Shown here in pieces: positions 14,998 to 23,552 of a stretch of 64,000 nt of DNA; positions within the stretch are counted from its first letter, which is position 1; each line of letters begins with the position of its first letter. Under the pieces are notes generated by a model that did no database searches, had not been told where the DNA came from, and worked only from the letters and a program-made list of their open reading frames with translations. The stretch is from a virus: positions 1 to 64,000 of the IMG/VR virus record IMGVR_UViG_3300020281_000015; one strand, 5' to 3'. The translations under genes were made by a program, and so were the position numbers.

Positions 14998-15216
14998 CTA
15001 AATATTTTCTTCGCCTTTTTGAGTTATACGTGTAGTTTGGTGTTTTTCGTGTATTTCATCTGCTCTCATTTTGGCAAAAGTCCTAATATCACGTAGTGCT
15101 TTCCTTACAGATCGATGTGTGCGTACAGAGTTACGTGCTTCAAACTTTTCATTTTCTGAAAAATAGGCTAGATAAGCTTTTACCAATCTATCATGTATAT
15201 CATCGTGTGCGGTCAT
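14998..15216 (-). CDS. Small charged protein coupled to gp46; unknown function
   Basis: A 72-aa basic, helical protein (DIHDRLVKAYLAYF, then NSVRTHRSVRKALRDIRT). Its ATG overlaps the TGA of gp46 as ATGA, implying translational coupling and a possible link to the gp46/47 nuclease or to recombination. The two Arg-rich helices suggest nucleic-acid contact, which is inference. I do not recognise a named family. Confidence 0.65.
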   Translation of the reverse strand: MTAHDDIHDRLVKAYLAYFSENEKFEARNSVRTHRSVRKALRDIRTFAKMRADEIHEKHQTTRITQKGEENI

Positions 15217-16985
15217 TCTACTACATCTATATCGTTTGCGTAACTAGTGTAACCATTTTCTTTTACTACTCTAAGAACATGATTAACCCTGCCAATTAAT
15301 TCGTCTTTGTGTGATATCAAGTAAATATTTTTATCTCGTTCTCTACCCATCTTTTTCAAGATAGCCAAACTATTCTCAACTCCTGCTGTATCCATTCCGC
15401 TATCTATAAGCTCATCGATAAACAATAAATTTACATTTTGATATAAACTTTCCCATACATCTCTAAAAGCAAAACTTAAACCAAGAATTAACCTATTACG
15501 TTCGCCTCTACTTAGATTATCAAAGTCTAAATCTTGTCCTAACTGTGTAATTTCAACAGTTAAATCGTTTTGGAACACAACTTGGTGTGGTAAACCAATC
15601 TTATCTAAGTAATATGTAAGTCTATTGTTTAGATAAGCTAAGTTTTGATCAATAATTTTCTTACGAATGAAACTATCTTTGTTTGTTAATAGTTTAAATA
15701 AAAATTCTTGGTGATCTTTATAGCTTGTTAGCTCATTTACGGCATCCCAGTTTACTTCTTGTATAGCTGTAGCTTTTAAATCATCAATTTGTTCCTGATA
15801 GGGATTATTTTCTGATTGTGTTCTAGCTAAAGACTCTTTTAAGTTTTCAACATTACTTCGATGTTCATATGCTTCTTTTGCTGTGTCATAAAATGTTTTA
15901 GGTTTACCATTTATATCGCCTATTTCGTCAAGTGAGTCTACAACGTCAGTGCATTTGGTACTAATTTCTGTTTGATATGCAACGGCATCTTCTAATTCTT
16001 TTGTTTTTGTGGCTAGTATTTCTTGTTTTTTATCTTCATTTAAGGGCTGATTACATGCATAACATATAGCATTATCAAGTCCTGCGATGTCTAAAGTGAC
16101 TTTTTCTACAGACTTATCTGCACGTACTAATGCAGGTTCTAATGTACTTAATTCCTTTTTAAGAGCCAAAATAGTGTTGTTATGCTCCGTCCAATTAGAT
16201 AATTTTTCATGACAATCTAGTTCAGTATCAATATCTAGTTTATCTAATTCATCAATAGCTTTAGTAAGATTTTCACAGTCTTTTTTATGTTTTGCAGACC
16301 AAGCTCGCTGTCTTTGAGCTAGTTGTTCTATACTTGCTTTTATTTTTTCGTTAGAAGTTTCAATAGCTTCTATCTTTAATGTTTCTTGTGTAATTGCATC
16401 TTTTGTATCTTTAATTTTTTCTTTTAGTGCATTAGATTTATCAGTTAAAATTGTAATTCCAAGTAGTTGTTCGATAATTGCACGTTGATCATTCTGTCGC
16501 ATAGACAGAAAAGGTTCAGTATAAGTGTTTAGTGCTACAATATGTTTGAACATATCGTGACTCATACCTAATAAGTCATTAATTGTTTCTTGTGTTTTAC
16601 GTGAATCGCCTTGTGATTCGTCAATTAGTTCTTGTTCTTGATCATTTATATAAAATTTAAGCAAATTAGGGCCTCTGCCACGCTCGACCCTATAATCTAC
16701 GCCGTCCTTTTCAAAATGCAAGGTTACTAACATACCTTTGCCGTTAGTTTTATTAATTAGGTTGTTTCTTTTAATATTTGTAAGAGCCATACCGTATAAT
16801 GCATAGCTAAGTGCATTAATTATGGTAGTTTTACCTGTACCATTTCGCGAACCACTATCGTCGCCACCTTGATCTAAGTTTTCTCCAAGCACAAGTGTAA
16901 GTTGTTGTTGATCAAAATCAACAGCCTGAGTCTGATTACCTACACTCATAAAGTTTTTTACAGTTAAATCTTTAATTTTTATCAT
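15213..16985 (-). CDS. 46: Recombination nuclease ATPase subunit, T4 gp46 (Rad50/SbcC-like)
   Basis: The SMC-type ATPase of the gp46/gp47 complex, which resects DNA ends for recombination-dependent replication and helps degrade host DNA in T4. It is 590 aa (T4, 560). Motifs in order: Walker A GSRNGTGKT (45-53); long coiled coil (about 165-290 and 315-400); zinc-hook CYAC near 307-310; ABC signature LSRGERNR near 490; Walker B LLFIDELIDSGMD near 523; and the H-loop LISHKDE near 560. The ATG overlaps the end of gp47 by 4 nt, so the two subunits are translated together. Confidence 0.96.
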   Translation of the reverse strand: MIKIKDLTVKNFMSVGNQTQAVDFDQQQLTLVLGENLDQGGDDSGSRNGTGKTTIINALSYALYGMALTNIKRNNLINKTNGKGMLVTLHFEKDGVDYRVERGRGPNLLKFYINDQEQELIDESQGDSRKTQETINDLLGMSHDMFKHIVALNTYTEPFLSMRQNDQRAIIEQLLGITILTDKSNALKEKIKDTKDAITQETLKIEAIETSNEKIKASIEQLAQRQRAWSAKHKKDCENLTKAIDELDKLDIDTELDCHEKLSNWTEHNNTILALKKELSTLEPALVRADKSVEKVTLDIAGLDNAICYACNQPLNEDKKQEILATKTKELEDAVAYQTEISTKCTDVVDSLDEIGDINGKPKTFYDTAKEAYEHRSNVENLKESLARTQSENNPYQEQIDDLKATAIQEVNWDAVNELTSYKDHQEFLFKLLTNKDSFIRKKIIDQNLAYLNNRLTYYLDKIGLPHQVVFQNDLTVEITQLGQDLDFDNLSRGERNRLILGLSFAFRDVWESLYQNVNLLFIDELIDSGMDTAGVENSLAILKKMGRERDKNIYLISHKDELIGRVNHVLRVVKENGYTSYANDIDVVE

Positions 16986-17995
16986 TCTAAGCCGTTGTAA
17001 ATATCCATTAGTGTTACTTTGTCAAAATCTACAGTATCTAACTCTGCAATTTCACCTGCTACAATTTGATCTACACTTACAAATTGTGATATATCTAAAT
17101 CTGTTGATATTTCGTCAATTTGTTTTTGTGGTATTAGCGTTAATTCTCTACAGTTGTAATCTTTAACAAATGTTTCTTTTATAAAGCTTGCCTCTTCATA
17201 AGATATTGGAACATCAATAGTTACACGAAGATACATTTTTGGTTTTATTAGCTTATCAGTATTTTCAAGAAGTTGTCTCAAACCATATGTACGATATTTT
17301 GGACAATCAAGCCAATTTATGTATTCTGGCTCTTTATTATTTTCTCGATCTAAAATCATCATGCCTCTTTCATCATCTCCTGCATCTGCATAATTGTGCG
17401 GAAAGGCATTTCCGATATAATTAATTTTTCCTTGGTGTTGTCTTTTATGAAAATGTCCACTAAAAACATATTCTTGATGTTTAAAATGTTCTACTTTAAG
17501 ATCTCCGTGATCTGGCATTTTGACAAGTGCATTCATATAAAAACTAGGAAGCTCAAAATGTCCAAAAAGATATTTTGCTTTAATGTTGCTTATTTTTTTG
17601 TATTCGTCTTCAACTAACCAAGGCACAAGTGCAACATCTTCAACTACAGTAATTTTATCTACAAATGTTATTCCAGGAATATGCTTTGCAAATGCTGTAC
17701 TGTTAACATCTCGTTTATCTTTGTAATATAAATCGTGATTACCGTCAAAAAAGAAAAATTGTTCAAATGCTTTACCCAATTTTTCCATTGAACGTATAGT
17801 TGCGTCCATGGTTGTTAAATTTAATGAATTTCTATTATGGTGCCAGTCGCCACAAAAAATTCCAGTCTCACAACCGTTTTCTTTTGCAGTTTGAATGTAC
17901 CAGTCTATAAAATCTTCACAATCGTCGTTATGTACACGACTATTCCCTTTTAAGCCAAAGTGAATGTCTGTGAAGACTGCGGCTTTCTTAAACAA
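16982..17995 (-). CDS. 47: Recombination nuclease subunit, T4 gp47 (Mre11/SbcD-like)
   Basis: Metallophosphoesterase nuclease partner of gp46; 337 aa, as in T4 (339). Metal-binding motifs in order: FTDIHFG (Asp10, His12), CGDWHHNR (Asp50, His52), DGNHDLY (Asn86, His87), FGHFELP and SGHFHKRQ (the last two histidine motifs, about residues 175-210). The C-terminal part, about 250-337, is the usual capping domain. It starts with TTG in frame, 10 nt after a GGAG ribosome site. A perfect sigma-70 promoter ends 28 nt upstream, predicting early expression, which suits a nuclease needed before late transcription. Confidence 0.96.
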   Translation of the reverse strand: MFKKAAVFTDIHFGLKGNSRVHNDDCEDFIDWYIQTAKENGCETGIFCGDWHHNRNSLNLTTMDATIRSMEKLGKAFEQFFFFDGNHDLYYKDKRDVNSTAFAKHIPGITFVDKITVVEDVALVPWLVEDEYKKISNIKAKYLFGHFELPSFYMNALVKMPDHGDLKVEHFKHQEYVFSGHFHKRQHQGKINYIGNAFPHNYADAGDDERGMMILDRENNKEPEYINWLDCPKYRTYGLRQLLENTDKLIKPKMYLRVTIDVPISYEEASFIKETFVKDYNCRELTLIPQKQIDEISTDLDISQFVSVDQIVAGEIAELDTVDFDKVTLMDIYNGLE

Positions 17996-18022
17996 ATTTA
18001 GTATACTCCAATCTACAGTAAC

Positions 18023-18051
18023 ATTATATAGTATTTTTGTACGGCTGTCAA
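18023..18051 (-). promoter_or_regulatory. Consensus sigma-70 promoter of the gp47-gp46 operon
   Basis: TTGACA (18051 to 18046), 17 nt, TATAAT (18028 to 18023) on the minus strand: a perfect consensus match, with a predicted start near 18016. It begins just after the gp55 stop codon. The -35 box is preceded by AGAGG, as in the promoter at 223-250. Confidence 0.93.
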
Positions 18052-18054
18052 CCT

Positions 18055-18909
18055 CTATTTTGAAGTTTTATCTGTGAAAACACTAGTACCTGCTTCTTCA
18101 TTTCTTTTTACACTAGCTTCCCACTCTCCTTGGTGCTGTCTAGTATAGCTAGGATTTAGATCATTCATTTCAAGAATATCGTCTCTAATGTTTTGATTCC
18201 TTTTTTCTATATTAATAACACGTACAAACGAATTTGTAACTGCCGCTGTATAATATGCAAAAGGATTTTGGCTTTTTGATTCATCAAATTGCAATCCAAT
18301 TTGAGTTAATTGTAAAATTGCTTGACCTTTCATTTCGTCATTATATGTGTAACCTCTAACATTTCCTCTTGTAGCATATCTATCTACAAGTTTCATCCAC
18401 ATCATAGCTAAATGATCAGTTGCCTTTCCGTGTGATTTGGAAAAATATCCATTCTCCATGCCTCCAACCCAATGACTTTTTCCTACTAGTTGTAGTTCAT
18501 CGTTATCGTTAAATTTATAATGAACAAAAGGTGGAAAATTAAGCTTTTCTTTAGTATCTGCTATTGTTTTTGGATTTTTTTTGCGTCCAGCTTCATCTGG
18601 TATGTGATCAAATGTCATTACCCTAAAAATAAGCTCTTCTTTGGTTATTTTTTGGTAAGGAACTTCACACTCTGCCTGTTTTACTTTTTCTCCAGCTAAT
18701 TTTCTGCGTTCGTACTCAGCTTGACTAAGCTTTTTTGCTTTATTTCTTTTAGCTTCAGCAATAGTCCTTATATTAATCTTTTCAACATCAGGCAAGATAA
18801 TATCGTAATTTGCATACTCCGGGTCTGTATAGCTGTTAAAGGTATTTTTTGATTTGTGGATCTGCGTCAATATATCTTTGTTGTTTAAATAGTTCTTTTT
18901 TCGCATCAT
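18055..18909 (-). CDS. 55: Late-transcription sigma factor, T4 gp55-like, with long N-terminal extension
   Basis: The C-terminal 120 residues carry the gp55/sigma-2-like pattern: YNDEMKGQAILQLTQIGLQF, KSQNPFAYYTAAVTNSFVRV and NIRDDILEMNDLNPSY. In T4, gp55 replaces sigma-70 and recognises TATAAATA late boxes, which are frequent in this window. The open frame runs up to a TTG at 18960, but that TTG is the -35 box of a perfect promoter. The real start is therefore ATG at 18909 or, better spaced from GGAG, 18906. This gives 284-285 aa, against 185 in T4. The extra part, about residues 1-150, is basic then acidic and unrecognised (PEYANYDIILPDVEKINIRT and EELIFRVMTFDHIPDEAG). Confidence 0.88.
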   Translation of the reverse strand: MMRKKNYLNNKDILTQIHKSKNTFNSYTDPEYANYDIILPDVEKINIRTIAEAKRNKAKKLSQAEYERRKLAGEKVKQAECEVPYQKITKEELIFRVMTFDHIPDEAGRKKNPKTIADTKEKLNFPPFVHYKFNDNDELQLVGKSHWVGGMENGYFSKSHGKATDHLAMMWMKLVDRYATRGNVRGYTYNDEMKGQAILQLTQIGLQFDESKSQNPFAYYTAAVTNSFVRVINIEKRNQNIRDDILEMNDLNPSYTRQHQGEWEASVKRNEEAGTSVFTDKTSK

Positions 18910-18931
18910 TACTCCAGTTGATTTACTATTT

Positions 18932-18960
18932 ATTATAATATACTCTGTTAACTTTGTCAA
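18932..18960 (-). promoter_or_regulatory. Consensus sigma-70 promoter of gp55
   Basis: TTGACA (18960 to 18955), 17 nt, TATAAT (18937 to 18932) on the minus strand, a perfect match. The predicted start near 18925 leaves a leader of about 16-19 nt with GGAG. It abuts a rightward late-type box at 18961. Confidence 0.93.
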
Positions 18961-18967
18961 CTAAATA
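18961..18967 (+). promoter_or_regulatory. Late-type promoter box for the rightward baseplate block
   Basis: CTAAATA, 20 nt upstream of the ATG at 18988, with GGAG between. It matches six of the last seven late-element bases (TAAATA core) and lies back to back with the early promoter of gp55. Confidence 0.45.
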
Positions 18968-18987
18968 CTAGTGGAGATTTAAAATAA

Positions 18988-19926
18988 ATGGCAATAAGTG
19001 GATTTAATCAACTAGCAAATAGAATAGCATCTACAGCAGATACCATTTCTACAACCGCACAAACTATAAACGCTTTTAATAGAGGCTTAGGAAGTGGTGG
19101 TAATCTGATGAATACAGTTGCAAGTATAGGTAGGGGAGCTCAAACAGTTTCCAATACAGTAACAGCCGCCCAAGCTTTTTTAGGCGGATCTACTAGAGGT
19201 AACTTAGGAAGTTCAATACGCATGTTCGGTAATGCATCGCAAGGTGTAAGATTTAATGCGGCACCACCTGATCCTATGGTAAAACGTGCTATTGTATCAA
19301 ATAGTGTGAATCCTAATTTCGACGGAGGCGACTGGCGAGTTTCTATTAGTGTGCCACCAGAAATACAAGGAGGACCTATTCTTGCTCCTTTAACAATGGA
19401 AGGTGGAAACTCAAAAATGGTTTTTCCATTTAATCCTACAATACTTTTAGGTCATAGTGCAAACTATTCACCAATTACTCCAACACATACAAACTATGCC
19501 TATAATGCTTACCAAAACAGTCAAGTAGATAACATTACTATTACAGGTGAATTTTACAACGAGAACGAAAATGATGCGAAATATTGGGTAGCAGTATTAC
19601 ATTTTTTAAGATCTGTAACAAAGATGTTTTATGGCGATAGTAATCCTCAAGGTAATCCACCTCCTGTATGCAGATTAAACGGATACGGGCCACATGTGCT
19701 TAGTAATATTCCTATTGTAGTAACAAACTTTACAACAGACTTACCAGCAGATGTAGATTACATTGAGTGTACTGTACCTGGTGCATCAAAAAGAGACTTA
19801 GTACCTGTACAATCACAGTTTACAGTTACAGTAATGCCACAATACTCAAGAAGATCAACAGCTAAGTTTAATCTTCAACAGTTTGCAAATGGCGACTTTA
19901 CTACTGGCACAGAGGGCTTTGTATAA
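18988..19926 (+). CDS. Baseplate/tail-tube junction protein, gp48/gp54-type
   Basis: A 312-aa protein. The first 90 residues are Ser/Thr/Gly/Asn-rich and probably flexible; the rest is beta-rich with DWRVSISVPPEI near 110, FPFNPTILLGHSANY near 148, ITITGEFYNENENDAKYW near 185 and VCRLNGYGPHVL near 225. Proteins of this type cap the tail tube on the baseplate (T4 gp48, gp54). The gene is directly followed by gp53, hub, gp5, gp25 and gp6. Which of gp48 or gp54 it represents cannot be settled by eye. It overlaps gp53 by 1 nt (TAATG). Confidence 0.7.
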   Translation: MAISGFNQLANRIASTADTISTTAQTINAFNRGLGSGGNLMNTVASIGRGAQTVSNTVTAAQAFLGGSTRGNLGSSIRMFGNASQGVRFNAAPPDPMVKRAIVSNSVNPNFDGGDWRVSISVPPEIQGGPILAPLTMEGGNSKMVFPFNPTILLGHSANYSPITPTHTNYAYNAYQNSQVDNITITGEFYNENENDAKYWVAVLHFLRSVTKMFYGDSNPQGNPPPVCRLNGYGPHVLSNIPIVVTNFTTDLPADVDYIECTVPGASKRDLVPVQSQFTVTVMPQYSRRSTAKFNLQQFANGDFTTGTEGFV

Positions 19927-20222
19927 TGACAAATAAACTAGGCCCATACAAAAATACTCCTGTAACAAATACAGGATTTTTAGATATTTTTAAACCTGTA
20001 CCTATTCCTGTAGCTGGCAATGATGTATTATATGAAATATTACCTCAATACAATTACAGACCAGATTTATTAGCTTATGATCTTTACGGAAAAAAAGAAT
20101 TATGGTGGGTGTTTGCTCAGCGTAATTTAGACGTGTTAAAAGATCCTATTTTTGACTTTGTTGCTGGTACAAAAATTTATCTTCCACAAGGATCAAATTT
20201 AAGACAATCTATAGGATATTAA
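19926..20222 (+). CDS. 53: Baseplate wedge protein, T4 gp53-like
   Basis: A 98-aa protein with the gp53 pattern: YEILPQYNYRPDLLAYDLYG (about 38-57), then ELWWVFAQRNLDVLKDPIFD and a final GTKIYLPQGSNLR resembling a LysM-like loop. T4 gp53 is longer (196 aa); only the conserved core is present here. It links wedges during baseplate assembly in T4. Its start overlaps the previous stop (TAATG), and the next gene begins directly after its stop. Confidence 0.85.
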   Translation: MTNKLGPYKNTPVTNTGFLDIFKPVPIPVAGNDVLYEILPQYNYRPDLLAYDLYGKKELWWVFAQRNLDVLKDPIFDFVAGTKIYLPQGSNLRQSIGY

Positions 20223-23200
20223 ATGGCTTCTTTTTTTAAAAAGTTAACTAAGGCCGCTAGCACTATTTCAACAATAAAAAGTGTTACAAATTCTGTTAGC
20301 ACAGGAAACTTTGGTAGCCTTGCTAACACTGCAATTAATATAGCTAGCAATCAAAATAATATCACACAGCAAATTAATTCAATAAGTGGCTTTGGAAAAG
20401 TAGCATCTCAATTTGCAAGCACAGCAGGAAAGTCATCATTATTTGGACAAGACTTTACAGGAGGTACATTTGGGTTTCCGCAAAATAGAGGAAACTTTAA
20501 TTTCGGTACAATTTTAGGAGGTGCTTTAGAATTAGAAGGCTTAGTAAATAGTCCAATTAGAATTATTCCTAAAAGTGCCGCAGAGATTTTTAATTTAGAA
20601 GGAGGCAGATTTGATTTTTTACGCCAAGCCGCTTCTGACCTATCAGAATTAAGTGCATACAGTGATTTCGTGGACGATAGTTTTTATGATCCTAGAGATC
20701 CTGTTAAAAAATCCGGTGCATCAAAAAGCAGAATAGAAAATCCTTTACGTAATTTTAGTTCATACAATTATAAGTTTACAATGGGAATATTAAGTGCAAA
20801 AGAATTTAATAATCCTAATTTGTATAGGGAAGCAGACGGATTTCAAAACTATATTATTAAAAGTACTGGAGGTCAATTAGAAAAACGCTATCAAGTTTTA
20901 GACGAAGTTGAAAGAAGCCCAGTTGGCCATGGTGAATACTTTATTGAAGATTTCAATTATGAAGGATTAGTGGCACCTAATCCCGCTACCGGTGTGACAA
21001 CAGGTATGCTTATACAGTTCAAAGTAATAGAACCATTTAGTATGGGAAATTTTACAGAAGCAATAGTAGGGGCTAGTGCATCTTTAGGTTATAAAAATTA
21101 TTTCTCAGCTCCTTTTTGTGTGAGACTAGACTTTTCAGGTTGGGGTGAAGAACAAGAACAATTAAAATTAAAGCCTATATTTTTACCTCTCAAAATAAAT
21201 CAAATGGATATGAGAGTTACAGGACAAGGTTGTGAATATGATGTATCAGCTGTGCCATTTACTGATTTAGGATTAGCAGATAATATTAATAAAATTATGA
21301 CTAATGTAAATGCACCAGGAAACATTGTGCATGAAATATTACAAACAGGTGAAGATTCTTTATCTAATAATTTAAACAAAAGAATAGAAGTTTTAGAAGA
21401 ATCAAATGTAATCCCCGGGTATGATAGATACTTAATTTGCTTTCCAAAAAACCGTGACAGTATTTTAAAATATTTAGAAACTGGTAGACAAAAAGTTGAA
21501 GAAACTACAGCATTACAAGAAGAGGTTACAAAACAAGGATTAGCATCAGAAGAAGAAATTGATCAAGAACTATTATTCAACCAACAATCAGTTACTGATA
21601 AAAAGAAAATAGAACCATCATCTCAGATGTTTGAAACTTTGCTAGCATATGCAAGTGATGAAACAAACATGAATGAAATAGGATTATCTGCTATTGTAAA
21701 AGATGATGCAGAAGGCGGCGATGCACCTATGGCAACATTTAACGGTGCATATTCTGGTGCAGGAGCAGAGCCAGAACGTGCTAAATTAATTAGAAAAGAT
21801 GCCGCTGTAGCACAACAACCTACCAAAGGTAGGATTACACAGTTTTCACAAGGTGAGTCTATAATAAGTGCTATAGAAAAAACATTACTTAACAGTGAAT
21901 ATTGTAAAGAAAATGCAGTAAAAGAAAGTGATAGTAAAGGTGTTAAAAGGTGGTTTAGAATTGATCCCTATGTGTATTTAGAAGAAAACAAAACAACTGA
22001 AGAGAAAGTAGGTAGACCGCCTGCTGTATTCATTTATTGTGTATATCCTTATGAAACTGATGAAGCTAAATTTTTAGGACCAAAACAGATTCCTAAGAAT
22101 ACAGCAGGATTAAGGCAATCTGCCGCAAAAGAATACAATTATACCTATACAGGTAATAATGAAGATGTATTGAGATTTGATATAGAATTTAACACTGCTT
22201 TTATGAAAACTGCCCTTGCAGGCTACGGTAATAACTCTGGAGCAATGCAGGCTGAAGCAAGTCAATCTAAGGTTATTTCTGATAGTAGTCCTAAAGGAGC
22301 CAAACTTGCTGAAACTCCTCCTGAAGCAACAGATGCTGTCGAACAATCTGCAGGCACTCAAGAAGTCACACGTTCCGAATCAAACAATGCTACAAGAAGT
22401 TTAGATATACGTAGACAAGTAGCTGAACAATTTCATGATTCTATTACAAATCAAATTACAGATATGATCAGCGTAGAAATGGACATATGGGGAGATCCGT
22501 TTTTTATGCCTCAAGAAATAGGCAACTATGCTCCTAAACAATCAGGTGCTTCTCCTAATTCAACAGAAGATGGAACAATGACATATACTAAAGGTGAAGT
22601 ATTTGTAGTTGTAAATTTTAGGACACCATTTGATTATCAAGTAGATGGAGCGTTAATGGACCAACCAGTAATAGTTCCGCAATTTAGTGGATTGTTTAGT
22701 GTATGGAAAACAACAAGTACGTTTAGTAACGGACAGTTTACACAAACATTAAATTTAATTAGAAGATATGGACAGTCACAAGAATCTACCCCAAATAATA
22801 AAGGACTTATTCAAATTGAAGAAGATGCAAAAATGAAAGAAACATTGCCTAATAGTTCTAAAGTAGACGATAGTCAAAAATTAGGTAGCAATACTCCTTC
22901 TGAAACACAAACTGCTGTTAACCAAGCTTCAAATTTACTTACACAAATAGAAAATTCAGGATCATCAGTAGTAGGCGATGTTACAGGTGCAATAGCTAAC
23001 CAAGCCCAAATAAGCCAAGGTATTGTAGCTAATCTAACAAGTTCAGGATCAGTAGCATCACAGGCTATTTCAAATCTAACAAGTTCAGGATCAGTAGCAT
23101 CACAGGCTATTTCAAATCTAACAGGCTCGGGGGCAGTAGCATCGCAAGCACTTTCAAAATTTACTGTGCCTACAACAGCTAATCTTTCTGTTGATAACTT

Positions 23201-23552
23201 CGGCTTTAACAAATTTAAAACAAGTGATATAATAGGAGATACTAGTCAACTTGTTAATGATGCATTAGTAAATGCTATTCCATCATTTGGCCAAGTTAGT
23301 GTTGACTTGTCTACGCCTCAAGGTCAATTAGGTGTGCTTACAAATACTATCAACAAAGGATTTGATGATATATTAGGAACAAAACCAAGTCCTGCAATAG
23401 TTGATGCAACTGAAGAACTTAAAGGATTAGCCACAAGTGTAGCAAGTATTGATTTAGGACCATCAATAAATCCAGAATCTATTACAAAAGATCAGACACA
23501 AGCACTACTAAAAATAGCTCAAGCTAAAAGAATGAGAGGAACAGTAACATAA
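20223..23552 (+). CDS. Large baseplate hub protein (gp27-like domain)
   Basis: A 1109-aa structural protein between gp53 and the gp5 spike. The N-terminal 120 residues are Ser/Asn/Gly-rich; two beta-rich regions follow (about 170-400 and 580-890). Near residue 753, MDIWGDPFFMP is followed by GEVFVVVNFRTPFDY, FSGLFSVWKTTSTF and GQFTQTLNLIRRYG. This pattern is shared by hub proteins of contractile tails (T4 gp27, gpD-like). About residues 390-560 form a charged insertion. The C-terminal 170 residues include three 14-aa NLTSSGSVASQAIS repeats. As the gene precedes gp5, a gp27-type hub is the best reading. It is about three times T4 gp27 (391 aa), so fusion or expansion is inferred. Confidence 0.68.
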   Translation: MASFFKKLTKAASTISTIKSVTNSVSTGNFGSLANTAINIASNQNNITQQINSISGFGKVASQFASTAGKSSLFGQDFTGGTFGFPQNRGNFNFGTILGGALELEGLVNSPIRIIPKSAAEIFNLEGGRFDFLRQAASDLSELSAYSDFVDDSFYDPRDPVKKSGASKSRIENPLRNFSSYNYKFTMGILSAKEFNNPNLYREADGFQNYIIKSTGGQLEKRYQVLDEVERSPVGHGEYFIEDFNYEGLVAPNPATGVTTGMLIQFKVIEPFSMGNFTEAIVGASASLGYKNYFSAPFCVRLDFSGWGEEQEQLKLKPIFLPLKINQMDMRVTGQGCEYDVSAVPFTDLGLADNINKIMTNVNAPGNIVHEILQTGEDSLSNNLNKRIEVLEESNVIPGYDRYLICFPKNRDSILKYLETGRQKVEETTALQEEVTKQGLASEEEIDQELLFNQQSVTDKKKIEPSSQMFETLLAYASDETNMNEIGLSAIVKDDAEGGDAPMATFNGAYSGAGAEPERAKLIRKDAAVAQQPTKGRITQFSQGESIISAIEKTLLNSEYCKENAVKESDSKGVKRWFRIDPYVYLEENKTTEEKVGRPPAVFIYCVYPYETDEAKFLGPKQIPKNTAGLRQSAAKEYNYTYTGNNEDVLRFDIEFNTAFMKTALAGYGNNSGAMQAEASQSKVISDSSPKGAKLAETPPEATDAVEQSAGTQEVTRSESNNATRSLDIRRQVAEQFHDSITNQITDMISVEMDIWGDPFFMPQEIGNYAPKQSGASPNSTEDGTMTYTKGEVFVVVNFRTPFDYQVDGALMDQPVIVPQFSGLFSVWKTTSTFSNGQFTQTLNLIRRYGQSQESTPNNKGLIQIEEDAKMKETLPNSSKVDDSQKLGSNTPSETQTAVNQASNLLTQIENSGSSVVGDVTGAIANQAQISQGIVANLTSSGSVASQAISNLTSSGSVASQAISNLTGSGAVASQALSKFTVPTTANLSVDNFGFNKFKTSDIIGDTSQLVNDALVNAIPSFGQVSVDLSTPQGQLGVLTNTINKGFDDILGTKPSPAIVDATEELKGLATSVASIDLGPSINPESITKDQTQALLKIAQAKRMRGTVT
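23034..23159 (+). repeat. Three 42-bp tandem repeats in the hub gene
   Basis: Units start at 23034, 23076 and 23118. The first two are identical; the third has drifted. Each codes 14 residues (NLTSSGSVASQAIS type). The identical pair suggests a recent in-frame duplication. Confidence 0.9.
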
